Shown: positions 22,471-33,618, counted from the first letter of the stretch. The stretch: DNA of 64,000 nt from Bathynomus jamesi (GCA_023014485.1 JAJOZX010009425.1:41001-105000), one strand, 5' to 3'. The notes: generated by a model from the sequence alone, not told the origin. Program-made: numbers and translations.

Positions 22471-22850
22471 ACCAACACTGTTTTTGTGGCAAAACAAACA
22501 TCTTCATGGAATCTTGGATTCTTTTTTTGGACTTTCACTTTCAAATTCATCGATTCTCAATCTGATTCGGATCAGGAGAAAAGGGGATGTCCTAAGAAAA
22601 CCTGCATTTGAGGATGAATAAAATAATAAGATAGCGAGTACTTTGAACTACTGTAAACTACTTGTCATAACAGCATAACAAACAGGTTTGGAAGACCAAG
22701 CTCACGTCATCAATGGTTCAACAGTACACTAAAAAAGTATATAGTAATTTAGCGTTGACAATTCAGAACACAAGCAAAGGAACTCTAAAATTCGTATCTG
22801 TTTTGTGTCGCAGTGGAGTAATGTGACGTATTCCATTAGTACCAAAAATG

Positions 22851-23089
22851 GACCTTTTCCAGTTTGTGTACCGTTTTTCATATAATTTATTTTTGATTGG
22901 TCATACAACCGCCGTTGATTATAACAACTTTTTAAGAGAGGTAAGTTCTTGATAACCTAACCTAACGTAACGTAACCTAACCTAACCTTATGTTTTACTC
23001 TATGCTGTGCTTAACAGAAGCAAAGAAACACTAGAAAGTTGCATAAAAGCCAACATTGTAGAAAACGGTACATAAACTGGAAAACGTTC
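22851..23089. mobile_element. Mutator-like MITE with 9-bp target duplication
   Basis: Ends GACCTTTTCCAGTTTGTGTA and, inverted, GAACGTTTTCCAGTTTATGT. CCAAAAATG occurs at 22842-22850 and 23090-23098 and only once in the empty paralogous site at about 25881. A 9-bp duplication suggests Mutator-type rather than hAT. The centre contains CCTAACCTAACG-type units. Confidence 0.75.
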
Positions 23090-23124
23090 CCAAAAATGAT
23101 GACAGCGTTGATCATGAGAGAGAG

Positions 23125-23746
23125 ATATGGTCGTAAAACACTTCATCACTGTCCTACAGTTTTATTGCAGAAACTTCGTAGATTCGATACGGTAATACAC
23201 TTCTGAAGTGCGAATCGAATGGCATCATAAAAGGTCACCCTTACGAAGGCGATTCCTGCCGATACAGGTCATTTTCAATGAAGTCCAGATCTCCTTAGAG
23301 ACGTTGGTGCAAACATAAATTCGTCACTTTGTTGAAGACATGTCTTCAGTTCCTCGTTACCAGAAGAAATCTATACTGAAAAAGTTCTCCGGGTATCAAT
23401 GTTAGGTTACAACGAGAAACGATATTTTCTTTAATGAACGTTACATTTGGACTGGCGACGAAAATGGTTCCTTCGGATACCAAGCGCCACCTTAATTTCG
23501 TAGTGGTCCTGAATCAAATGTCAGACTCGTAAAATTTTCCCACACGCCACCATAGACGAGTTCCAATAGCTTTCAGACCAAAAGCCATTAAAAGTTCTTC
23601 TGTCCCAGTCATATGAAAGCAGAGAATAAAGGCGACAGTTATAAAGCCAAATCCATCAAGTCTCATGTCCTCGGGATTTGCCAGTTGAAGTATTAAACAG
23701 CCTTTCTCCATTCCTCTTGCGGGAAGCACCTCTCGGTTATAGGTAT
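23125..23746 (+). repeat. 620-bp repeat R620, plus copy
   Basis: Inverted partner of 17467-18090. It lies between composite copies b and c and joins copy c at GGTTATAGGTATATCATACA. The minus-strand 71-codon frame 23514-23729 is disrupted in the partner copy. Confidence 0.85.
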
Positions 23747-25903
23747 ATCATACATTTCTTTGGCTACTTAACATACACCGGCTGTAAAAGTAGCGTTATA
23801 CAGTGTCCCATAAGTTCCTTACCCACTTTACCCTCACCCTATTGTAGCAGGAAAAGGTTAAGGGATAAAGGTACTTATGGAAAAACCCTGCAAAACTCCA
23901 AATTTTGTGTCAAAATATTTCATTGTATAGGCCAGTGGTTCCCAACCTTTTTTGTATGGTTACCCAATTCTAGTGCAGCTCTATTACCCCAATCATTAGA
24001 TATTATTTTTTATAACTTCTGGATCGCGTGTCATTACCCGACAAAATAGTTGTCATTATCCCAGTAAGTTAATTTACCCCTAGGTTGGGAACCACTGGTA
24101 TAGGCAATGCACTTTACTTATTGCGTTAATTCTCTCTCTCTAATACAAAATTTTAAATGTACATTTCATTCAACTTTTTAATTGTTTGTTATTTTCAATT
24201 ATTGTTTAAGAAACAAAACTTCCTATATCACTCAATTCGGAGAGTATTTAATCATATACAAAACTAAAAACTCAGCCTAGTATTAGTTTATCATAAATAA
24301 TTGTACGACCATTGCTAAATGGCGCTATATAATTTTATATAATTTAAGGATAGGCTTTTAGAGAACCTTAACTTAACATTAGGTAAAAAGGAATACTGAA
24401 GCTCTCTTATTTTTTTCATACTTATTATTGCAAAGGTATTTCTAAAATGAATTATTATATCCCAAATGTAGTTATTACTGTATATTTTGGCATTTGAAAT
24501 TTAAAAATGGCATAATAAAAAAACATTTCAAGTAAAATTTTGATTCTGGTCGCCACATAAATGTATTTCATATTGGATGGCAAATTACACCAACAAATAG
24601 AGCTTCAACTATGAGTTCATCACTGACAGGTACCAAGCTAAAGGTTTCTCCGCCATTGTGAAAATTTTTCGCTTCAACAATGTCGAAACATTCAAACCCA
24701 CGCTATACAAAAGATACGAATGGAGTGTATTACTGTAGATATAAAAGATACATGGAGGACACTTTTTGTTATTTAAAAATAAAGTATATTCGGACAATTT
24801 CCAAAATTACTTTAACATCTAACACAACACAAAATTCATCACAGAAGGGGACTTAGTAATTAATTATATCACTTTTAGACATACAGTAAAAGTCACCAAA
24901 TGAAATAATGCAGTTATCACTTTAGGTTTAGTTTATCGAAAATCCATTTACACAGCGACAACATACAATAAAGAGATAAATCCGATTTGAACTGGTTTAA
25001 ACGAGTTTCAGCTTTTTTTTAAGTCGTAAAAACATTTTCAGCACCTCTTATAAATCTTACTACCGAATATACAATTGTTATAATGGACGTGTAATAAATA
25101 TTACTTGTCCATGGTCACTCGCGTTAATATAATTCAAATCAGATTTGTCTCTTCACTCGCGTTACTTTATACACACCCTGAACCTACAGTATACATAATT
25201 AATAACATAAGACACATAATTCATTACTGCTTTATTCATGTTTTTATTCATTTTTATTCGTGTTCATCAATTTTCTATGAAAGATTCCCAAAAAAGGTTT
25301 CCCCCAAACATTTCTTTTATGAACAAACCAGAAATTTTTTAATAATTTCTCGTACTGTTCGGAATCAAACTAAGTTTAAGGATTTACACCTTTATTTTGC
25401 AGTTACTGTAATATTTAGCGAGCTCGCCAATGGCATCGATGATTGCTTTGAGCCTGTTGGGTATGAACATAAAAACGTTTTGGCACAACTCCAGGGCCAT
25501 TGCGGTCTACCAAACTGTTTTTGTGGCAAAACAAACATCTTCATGGAATCCTGGATTCTTTTTTTGGACTTTCACTTTCAAAATTCACCGATTCTCAATC
25601 GGATTCGGATCAGTTGAAAAGGGGATGTCCTAAGAAAACCGGCATTTCAGGATGAATAAAATAATAAGATGGCGAGTACTTTTAACTACTGTAAACTACT
25701 TGTCATACCAGCATAACAAACAGGTTTGGAAGACCAAGCTCACGTCATCAATGGTTCAACAGTACACTAAAAAAGTATATAGTATTTTAGCGTTGACAAT
25801 TCAGAACACAAGCAAAGGAATTCTAAAATTCGTATCTGTTTTGTGTCGCAGTGGTGTAATGTGACGTATTCCATTAGTACCAAAAATGATGATAGCGCTG
25901 ATC

Positions 25904-25905
<2 letters not shown>
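23747..25905 (+). repeat. Composite repeat, copy c
   Basis: Direct repeat of about 20220-22840 plus 23090-23115, without the two insertions found in copy b and without the SINE. It ends at GCTGATCATGAGAGAG, where a LINE follows. Frames such as 25105-25617 begin with the same words as in copy b but shift against each other, so I do not call a gene. Confidence 0.85.
23933..24097. mobile_element. hAT MITE, CAGTGGTTCCCAACC family, copy 2
   Basis: Ends CAGTGGTTCCCAACC and its inverse, 165 bp, exact 8-bp duplication GTATAGGC (23925-23932, 24098-24105). The clean duplication here shows that the flanks of the 20.4 kb copy have mutated. Confidence 0.9.
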
Positions 25906-25936
<31 letters not shown>

Positions 25937-25938
<2 letters not shown>

Positions 25939-27447
25939 TTACAAGGACAAGGAGTTACAAGGAAAAGAGGAAGCCTCAAAGACCTCCCGGTCCACTCTGG
26001 GAGATTCCTGTTGTTAAACAAGTTTATTTTTCTTTCAACTATCCTAGCAGTAGTAGCAAACTGGATAGAAAAGTAGAAGGCTCTCTCCCCACCCTCTGCT
26101 CCCTCCCTGCCAGAGGCAGGTAGGATAAAGGTTGAAGAAAATACCTTGACCCTGGAAAAGTAGCCAAGGAAATTTTACAGGAAAGTGGAGAATATATAAA
26201 TAGCTCTATATTTAGCATGCTCACAGAGACACCATGCAAGCGAACTCCTGCAGAGTTATGTTATGTTTTAGTCTTAAACTATGAGAGTATTCAGTACTTT
26301 GTCTAGCCTATTTTTAAACACATTTACACTGTGACTGGAAACAACCTCTGAGGGAAGTTGGTTCCAGATATTAACTATTTTATAGGAAAAGAAATTCCCG
26401 CAGACGGAGGTCCTAAATGTCTTTAGTTCCAGTTTAAACCCATTATTTCTTGTCGGATTGGCATTAAGTGAGAATAAGTTCCTGTAATCTACCCTGTCTA
26501 TTCCATTGAGCATCTTGAAGACTTGAATAAGCTGACCCCGCAACCTCCTCGTCTCTAAGGTAAACAGATTTAGGCGCTCCAATCTCCGTTGGTAGCTTTG
26601 CATTCTCATTGAAGGGATCAATTTTGTAGCCCTTGCTTGTACTCTTTCTAACCTTTCTATGTCCTTCCTGAGGGATGGAGACCAAAAGTGCGTGCAGTAT
26701 TCCAGTTAAGGTCTGACTAGTGAATTATAAAAAGATTACAGTCTCCTTGTTTCGAAAATGGAACTGTCTTTTAATATAACCTAATATTTTTAAGGCCCTC
26801 TTTTCGACTTCTGCACAGTGCTTCGACGGTTTCAGATCGTTGCTGATATAGACTCCTAAGTCTTTCTCTAGATCGGTCTCAGTCAAGTTCCTTCCCAAGA
26901 GAGAGTAATCGGTCTTCGGGTTTTTATAACCTATGTGCATTACCTTACATTTGTCCAAGTTGAATGGCATCTGCCAAGTAGCAGACCATTCGCCCAACCT
27001 GTCAAGATCGTTCTGAAGCGTTCTTACGCCCTCCTCAGTATCTACACTATTTCCTAATTTCGTATCGTCTGCAAATTTGGAGATTGTACTTAGAAGCCCG
27101 ACGTCTATATCGTTAATATAGATGATAAAAAGTAAAGGACACAGAATGGAACCAAGTGGGATACCACTGGTGACGGGCGCCCACTCCGAAGCCACTCCAT
27201 TTATTACCACTCTCTGCCTTCTATCTTTTAACCAATACTCAATCCAGTTGGAAACGAGCCTGGTGATTCCTAGTCCTTTGACTTTAGCCATCAATCTTGC
27301 TTGAGGGACTTTGTCAAAGGCTTTTTGAAAGTCGAGATACAATATATCTATTGCCCTACTTGCATCGTACAGTGTATGCATATTATGGAAAAACTCTAAC
27401 AGGTTTGTCAGACAGGATCTATGTCGCCTAAATCCATGTTGAGAATA
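25937..27447 (-). pseudogene. CR1-like LINE, 5'-truncated reverse transcriptase and 3' UTR
   Basis: Minus strand. The frame from 27446 shows reverse transcriptase motifs: SQHGFRRHRSCLTNLLEF, DILYLDFQKAFDKVP, SGIPLGSILCPLLFIIYIND and the catalytic FADDTKL. It continues to KWQMPF-like WQMPFNLDKCKVMHIGY, with a stop at about 26725. After frameshifts, the C-terminal part RRLERLNLFTLETRRLRGQ to KTFRTSVCGNFFSYKI ends at 26274. 25937-26273 is the 3' UTR. Endonuclease and fingers are missing. The element begins abruptly next to (GA)n at 27449 and ends in (TC)n on its own strand. It is not functional. Confidence 0.88.
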
Positions 27448-27468
27448 AAGAGAGAGAGAGAGAGAGAG

Positions 27469-28032
27469 TTACAAGGAGTTACAAGGAAAAGAAGTACCTC
27501 AAAAGGCCTTGCGGCCCATACCGAGGAGGTACCAATGGCAACGGGTGCCAGGGAAAATTCTGTAAAAGTTTATTTTTCTTTCAACTATCCTAGCAGTAGT
27601 AGAAAACTGGATACAAAAGTAGAAGGCTCTCTCCCCACCCTCCGCTCCCTCCCTGCCAGAGGCAGGTACGGAAAAAGGTTGAAGAAAATACCTTGACCCT
27701 GGAAAAGTAGCCAAGGAAATTTTACAGGAAAGTGGAGAATATATAAATAGCTCTATATTTAGTTTGCTCACATGAGAGTATTCAGTACTTTGTCTAGCCT
27801 ATTTTTAAACACATTTACACTTTGACTGGAAACAACCTCTGAGGGAAGTTGGTTCCAGATATTAACTATTTTATAGGAAAAGAAATTTCCACAGACTGAG
27901 GTCCTAAATGTCTTTACACACTCAAATAGTGTGCAAGATTTCGTCTAACCTTTTCTTGAACTGATCCACAGAGGAACTGTTCACAACTTTCGAAGGTAAC
28001 CTGTTCCATGTGTCACAGATCTTATACGTAAC

Positions 28033-28035
<3 letters not shown>
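27469..28035 (-). pseudogene. CR1-like LINE 3' fragment, chimeric, between (GA)n tracts
   Basis: 27469-27913 matches the 3' UTR and last codons of the LINE at 25937. 27914-28035 switches to the last codons of a different LINE (KICDTWNRLPSKVVNSSS-like), matching 36400-36535 in inverted orientation. (GA)n lies on both sides (27449-27468 and 28036-28080). The junction suggests template switching or insertion of one 3' end into another. Confidence 0.75.
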
Positions 28036-28081
<46 letters not shown>

Positions 28082-28084
<3 letters not shown>

Positions 28085-28765
28085 AGAACCGAGAAACCTC
28101 AAAGCATTTCCAGCCATATTTTTCGTCTTCCGAAAGAACCCATAAAATCACCAATAGGAACCCATTATAATACATCACAGTCGCTCCATTGATTGCTCCT
28201 CATTTAAAATTAACAATGTAATCAAAAACAGCCGAACAAAAGACTTTCGTATCAAAGAGAATCTTTACAGATCTTCAAAGAACAGTTCATCATTAGTTAT
28301 ACATATTAAAATAATTCATATACAATGCTTGAAAGAGGACACAAATACGCTTTCCAAATAAACAGTAAAATTGAATTAAATTTCAGAAGGCACTGCAGAT
28401 TTTACAGAGGTTGTAAACCAACTGCTGTGCCATAAGTTCAAAGAAATATTTTCACGGAAGGTGAAGTTACTTTGGTGAATTCTTTTGGATCGTTAAATTT
28501 ATAACATCCAAAATTTCTTTTTTTTAGTTATTACCACGGTAAAACAATGGGGGTGCTATAAAAGAAAAGATCTGTTCTTTTTCTTACAGCTTACTTTACG
28601 GTCAGACTTTTTAAGATTTAGGTTATTAGTTTATTGTTCAAAGTTGTTTTCATTTACGAGTACTGAAGTATGCTTTGATTTTTTTATCACTCACATGTTT
28701 AACTTGCATTGTGATAATTTCTAGAAGAGTCTGAGATCCCTTCATAAGTGTACATACAACCTTGG
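28082..28765. other. Diverged LINE tail, then AT-rich spacer
   Basis: 28082-28150 (GAAACCTCAAAGCATTTCCA) resembles a diverged version of the CR1-like 3' UTR start. The rest has no gene, paired termini or copy that I can see. Confidence 0.4.
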
Positions 28766-29029
28766 TTTTTTTTCCGCCCGAATTGGTCATTCTGACGAAG
28801 GTCAAGCTCGTCACTCCACCTTAGACCTACACCTTAAAGTGGAATCCGAACCACGCCCCACCAGCAGTCCCTAGGCTGCCCAGGGTACCCATTTATCTAC
28901 CAACCAATTTTTATTGTATGGAAGGATGAACAGCTGGGTTTGGCTGCGCGCCGGATGCCGTCACCAGGTCTCGAACCCAGGGCCGATGGATTTATAATCA
29001 GCGACGCTAACCACTACACCACCGAGGCG
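28766..29029 (-). mobile_element. tRNA-derived SINE
   Basis: On the minus strand the head has an A box (TGGTGTAGTGGTTAGCGTC) and a B box (GGTTCGAGACC, plus positions 28967-28977), the internal RNA polymerase III promoter of tRNA genes. The body includes GACTGCTGGTGGGGCGTGG, TTCGGATTCCAC and GGTGTAGGTC, then an A tail (T-run 28766-28773 on plus). The body block matches the 5S-headed SINE at 19955-20173. It abuts (TA)n. Confidence 0.88.
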
Positions 29030-29032
29030 ATA

Positions 29033-29072
<40 letters not shown>

Positions 29073-29078
<6 letters not shown>

Positions 29079-29760
29079 AAAAAAACCACGAAGGAAAGGA
29101 AACACAGAATGGTGCTCAAGCGCTTTCGTCTAATGACATCCTCAGGAACACTGAAGTAAATAAAGAGTTCGAGACTATATATAGGTCACCAAAATATATA
29201 CATATATATGAAAATTATTTCACGAAAGTAACACGTGAAAAATATTTATGATGAATAAAACCACGAAGGAAAGGAAACACAAAAAGGTGCTCAAGCGCTT
29301 TCGTCTAATGACATCCTCAGGAACACTGAAGTACATAAAAGGTTACGGCCTATATATAGGTTACAGAAAGAAAAAAAATAAATAAATAACATACATACAC
29401 ACAAACATACATATATATATATATATATATATGATGAAAAAACCACGAAGGAAAGGAAACACAGAATGGTGCTCAAGCGCTTTCGTCTAATGACATCCTC
29501 AGGAACACTGAAGTAAATAAAGAGTTCGAGACTATATATAGGTCACCAAAATATATACATATATATGAAAATTATTTCACGAAAGTAACACGTGAAAAAT
29601 ATTTATGATGAATAAAACCACGAAGGAAAGGAAACACAAAAAGGTGCTCAAGCGCTTTCGTCTAATGACATCCTCAGGAACACTGAAGTACATAAAAGGT
29701 TACGGCCTATATATAGGTTACAGAAAGAAAAAAATAAATAAATAACATACATACACACAA

Positions 29761-29780
<20 letters not shown>
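29073..29780 (-). repeat. Penelope-like terminal repeats, two 360-bp units
   Basis: The unit beginning GATGAAAAA(A)CCACGAAGG starts at about 29073 and 29432. Each unit holds two copies of an approximately 100-bp block (GGAAAGGAAACAC to ATGACATCCTCAGGAACACT). On the minus strand this block contains a hammerhead-like core (CTGAGGA, a GTC-ATTA-GAC stem-loop, GAAA). The same block occurs inverted at 31830-31955 and 55000-55130, always at the ends of Penelope-like sequences. Confidence 0.75.
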
Positions 29781-29839
<59 letters not shown>

Positions 29840-29846
29840 CATATCT

Positions 29847-29903
<57 letters not shown>

Positions 29904-29958
29904 CATATCTACACACACACAATATATATTATATATATATAATATATATATATATATA
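29781..29958. repeat. Long (TA)n with (CA)n interruptions
   Basis: Almost pure TA dinucleotide, broken by CATACATATCTACACACA segments. Similar runs occur at 15718, 18452, 31690, 60351, 60600 and 60880. Encoded frames are low-complexity Tyr-Ile runs and not genes. Confidence 0.95.
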
Positions 29959-30061
29959 GATATTATGCAATAAACGGAGAAGTAAAAATAAAAATTAAAA
30001 ATTAAAGATTAGAGGATTAACCAAGAGGCATACAGATTTGTAAGGAAAAATATCTGGCAAC

Positions 30062-31449
30062 CCTATGCGCCCTATTATTAGCTCGGTGGGCTCTATTACT
30101 TATAAACTCTCCAAATGGCTTGTCAAAGTCTTGTCCCCCATTCTCGGAACTATCTCTGATTCACATGTAAAAAATTCCATGGATCTTACTGAAAAATTGA
30201 ATAATGCACGTACTGAAACTAACGTAGATTGATCAGTTTTGACGTTTGTTCATTGTTTACAAAAGTGCCGATTGATGATATGCTTGACTTTCTCTCCCAA
30301 GAATTACATAAGTATGACCTGCCACTACCTTCACACATTGTTTTGGAACTTATTAAGCTTTGCATCAAAGACTGTAAATTCACTTTCAATAACGAGTATT
30401 ATCAACAAGTGTTTGGGATGGCCATGGGCAACCCCTTATCGCCCCTCCTCTCCAATATTTATATGGAGTTTTTCGAAATTACTTACATTCCGAGAATCCT
30501 GGGGGTTGGCATCCCTTGGTTGCGGTACGTCGACGATATTTTGTGTATCTGGCCCATGAATCATGACCTGGATAACTTCCTCCTTCAGTTAAATGATCAA
30601 GTCCCCTCCATTAAGTTTACTTTAGACGTGGAACAAGACAATTCAATCCATTTTTGGATGTGCGGGTACATAGGGAAAGCCCAGGTTTTAAGTTTAGTAT
30701 CTATCGGAAAACAAACAAACAATTTGTCCTACGTACACTTTTACTCGGGACATGACACCCCCACTAAGAAGGCCATTTTTTCATCAATGTTTCTCCGCGC
30801 CCTTAGGATCGCCAGTCCGGAATACATCGATGCCGAATTGGAAAAAATCAACGGTATTGGAAGTGATCTGTGTTACCCATCTGCGTTTATGGAATCTTGT
30901 CTCAACAAGGCAAAACGAACTTTCTATCGTGTCAATAATAACACTCGTACTTTGTCAAAAAATATTTTAGTACTTCCATTTTTCCCGGGCTTTTTAGGCA
31001 TTGCTAATGTACTTAAACTTTTGGATATTAATGTAGTATTTTCATATAACAATATTGTGAAAAATATCATAGTAAAAAATAGCCCTACCAATAATTCAGG
31101 CATTATCTATAAAATTGGGTGTAAACAATGTGATTCCTTTTACATAGGTCAGACGGGAAAGGATTTGCACACACGTATAAAACAGCATCAATATTCCGTT
31201 AGAACAGGACAGTTGTCCAGTGCTCTTTTTGTCCATTTGTCAGAGTTATCCCACTGTATTGATTGGAATAATGCTTCAGTTTTATTTCATTCTAGCAACA
31301 TTGTCAATAGAAATATTCTTGAGTCTGCCATTATCCAACTTTCAAATAACTTCAACATAAGCAAAGGTCTTTTTCAACTCGATCCTGTTGTTTTGAATTC
31401 CTTCAAAACAAATTTAGATAAAAAGGGTAGGACGCTAAATCTTTGGTAA
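30062..31449 (+). pseudogene. Penelope-like element 1: reverse transcriptase with GIY-YIG domain
   Basis: 30062-30229 encodes RPIISSVGSITYKLSKWL in one frame; the rest, to the stop after 31449, continues in another. Reverse transcriptase motifs follow: SFDVCSLFTKVP, MAMGNPLSPLLSNIYMEF and the catalytic YVDDIL. Near the C-terminus is a GIY-YIG nuclease: GIIYKIGCKQC, DSFYIGQTGKDLHTR and KQHQYSVRTGQ. Penelope-like elements prime reverse transcription at target breaks, and the nuclease is thought to make the nick. The N-terminus is incomplete and frameshifted. Inverted copies of the 3' flank lie upstream (29960-30050). Confidence 0.88.
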
Positions 31450-31686
31450 ACTTGTACGCTACTTTATTAACTTTTAATCTTCATTTTATTTTTAATATAT
31501 CGAATCTTGACTCTAAAAGGCAAAGTGTTAAAACCCGGGTAGATTTCCAGTATAAATTTGTATTTTTAATTCATTTGATCTTGTGCTAAAAATCGATATT
31601 TTTCCTTACAAATCTGTATGCCTCTTGGTTAATCCTCTAATCTTTAATTTTTAATTTTTAATTTTTATTTTTACTTCTCCGTTTAT

Positions 31687-31733
<47 letters not shown>

Positions 31734-31744
31734 AGATATGTATG

Positions 31745-31801
<57 letters not shown>

Positions 31802-31960
31802 GTGTGTATGTATGTTATTATTTTTTTTTTCTTTCTGTAACCTATATATAGGCCGTAACCTTTTATGTACTTCAGTGTTCCTGAGGATGTCATTAGACGA
31901 AAGCGCTTGAGCACCTTTTTGTGTTTCCTTTCCTTCGTGGTTTTATTCATCACATATATA
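31450..31960 (+). mobile_element. Penelope-like element 1: 3' UTR and terminal repeat
   Basis: AT-rich 3' flank with AATCCTCTAATCTTTAATT, which is inverted at 29985-30020. Then (TA)n and the terminal block with the hammerhead-like core (CTGAGGA at 31881, GAAA at 31899-31902), ending near TTCATCACATATATA. The element is thus bracketed by inverted terminal repeats, an arrangement known for Penelope elements. Confidence 0.7.
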
Positions 31961-32039
31961 TATATATAATATATTATATATATATATATTATATAATGAA
32001 TATAGCAATAAAAATTGTGGGAGGAACATACAAATTTGT

Positions 32040-32763
32040 AAGGAGAAACTACCAATTTTAGAACTCTGCCCTTCTTGTCTAAATCCGTTCTGAACGAATT
32101 CGAAACAACAGGATCAAGTGGAAAAAGACCCTGGCTCATGTTAAAATTATTTGTAAGTTGAATAATAGCAGACTCAAGAATATTTCTATTAACAATGTTG
32201 CTAGAGTGAAACAAAACTGAAGCATTATTCCAATCAATACAGTGGGATAACTCTGACAAATGGACAAAAAGGGCACTGGACGACTGTCCCGTTCTAACGG
32301 AATATTGATGCTGTTTTACACGCGTGTGCAAATCCTTTCTCGTCTCACCAATGTAAAAGGAATCACATTGTTTACGAGCAATTTTATAGATAATGCCTGA
32401 GTTATTGGTAGGGCTATTTTTAACTATGATATTTTTCACAATATTATTATATGAAAATACTACATTAATATTCAAAAGTTTAAGTACATTAGCAATGCCT
32501 AAAAAGTCTGGGAGAAATGGAAGTACTAAAATATTCTTTGACAAAGTGCGAGTGTTATTATTCACACGAAAGAAGGTTCGTTTTCCCTTGTTGAGACAAG
32601 ATTCCATAAACGCAGGTGGGTAGCACAGATCACTTCCAATACCGTTGATTTTTTCCAATTCGGCATCGATGTATTCCGGACTGGCGATCCTAAGAGCGCG
32701 GAGAAATTGAAGAAAATATAGCCTTCTTAATGGGGGTGTCATGTCCAGAGTTTTTTGCATTTA
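32040..32763 (-). pseudogene. Penelope-like element, 5'-truncated copy
   Basis: Minus strand, open from 32760 into the flank. It encodes the linker and GIY-YIG part (ALRIASPEYIDAELEKING, GIIYKIARKQC, FYIGETRKDLHTRVKQHQ), about nine tenths identical by eye to element 1. The normal end is near LDKKGR. The frame then runs on into (TA)n, which is not real coding. There is no reverse transcriptase. Confidence 0.85.
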
Positions 32764-32799
32764 TTATGAAAACACTGTTACACAAACTTCTAACTATTT

Positions 32800-33080
32800 T
32801 TCACAGAAAATGGGGGTAGGGGTAATGGGAAGGGGGTGGGGTAATGGGAGGGGGTGGGGTAATGGGTAGAGGCTGGTAATGGGGAGGGGGAGGGGGCAAT
32901 AGGGAAGAGGTGTTACGCAACATGGGGGTGGGGGTTACCCCCAAGTTGCATAAAGGGCGGTTAGGGGGTTTTGGGGGGAGAGGGAGAATGACCTCCCCCA
33001 AAGGGGTAACCCTAACGTGCCCTCGCCGTAGGCGAGTTGCGAAGCACAAGCCCCACCCGTAAGGCAGGGAGCTGAAGGCC
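32800..33080. repeat. G-rich minisatellite-like block
   Basis: Variants of GGGGGTGGGGTAATGGGA repeat across 32810-32915, followed by AGGGGGTTTTGGGGGGAGAG and a GC-richer piece (CCGTAGGCGAGTTGCGAAGC). The opposite strand of the same repeat is at 41695-41945. The minus-strand frame over it is a Pro-rich by-product. Confidence 0.75.
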
Positions 33081-33543
33081 CTTCTTGTTATATTAAATAA
33101 ATACAAAATATATACACAAAAAATATACAAGTTTGTATAACACTAATGCAACATATATAAAGCCTAGCCTATTATAACTAAAGATTATTACTCAGCCTTC
33201 GGAGAGGAAATAATTAAACTCAAGCCTCGTAGGAACCCTTCGTTCTGTCAAGTGTGTCGGTCCCCAGAACCGAAGCCTTCAATTTATGAACATTTTCAAA
33301 TTTATCTTTAGAATTTAGTTACAATTTACATAAAAAATACACACTTATGATACATAAGACTATACTACAGTCATTAATGCATTATATGGTAATTCTTACG
33401 CGTATTATCGGGCTACAATATGTAAATCACTCCAATCAGATGCTGACACTCACGTTCAAAGACTACAGTATACATACGAGTATATAAACACCAGTAAATA
33501 TTTATTTATTAATCATGTAGATCATTTGGAGCTATTGAAGAAT
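33081..33543. other. AT-rich spacer, nothing recognised
   Basis: No coding frame, no paired ends and no copy elsewhere in the window. Confidence 0.35.
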
Positions 33544-33616
33544 AAGGACCCCAGCCTTCTTTAGTTAGCTTTATAAGGCTAACTAACGAAAATATCATGA
33601 CCTAACCCAACCAATC
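33544..33616. repeat. Half of an FB-D foldback
   Basis: CCCCAGCCTTCTTTAGTTAG through ACCCAACCAATCG equals the left arm of the elements at 15038 and 36120. The right arm is missing; LINE sequence begins directly afterwards. Confidence 0.65.
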
Positions 33617-33618
33617 GG

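Larger units (their letters stand above)
20574..23124 (+). repeat. Composite repeat, copy b
   Basis: Non-coding sequence matching 24098-25905 (direct) and 39345-41150 (inverted) at high identity; landmarks are CTCAGCCTAGTATTAGTTTA (about 20748), ATGGCAAATTACACCAAC (about 21056) and CCATGGTCACTCGCGTTAA (about 21609). It contains insertions absent from the other copies (22014-22470 and 22851-23089). A 159-codon frame (21605-22084) is not kept intact in the other copies and is probably chance. No host gene seen. Confidence 0.8.

Noticed and set aside
28955..29029. Functional tRNA gene on the minus strand
   Set aside because: A and B boxes are present, but it continues into a SINE body with an A tail and a degenerate anticodon region.
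29648..29918. Open frames of alternating Tyr and Ile over (TA)n
   Set aside because: Pure microsatellite translation; no start context or composition of a real protein.
32801..33130. Proline-rich ORF on the minus strand
   Set aside because: Translation of the G-rich minisatellite, with no conserved domain.
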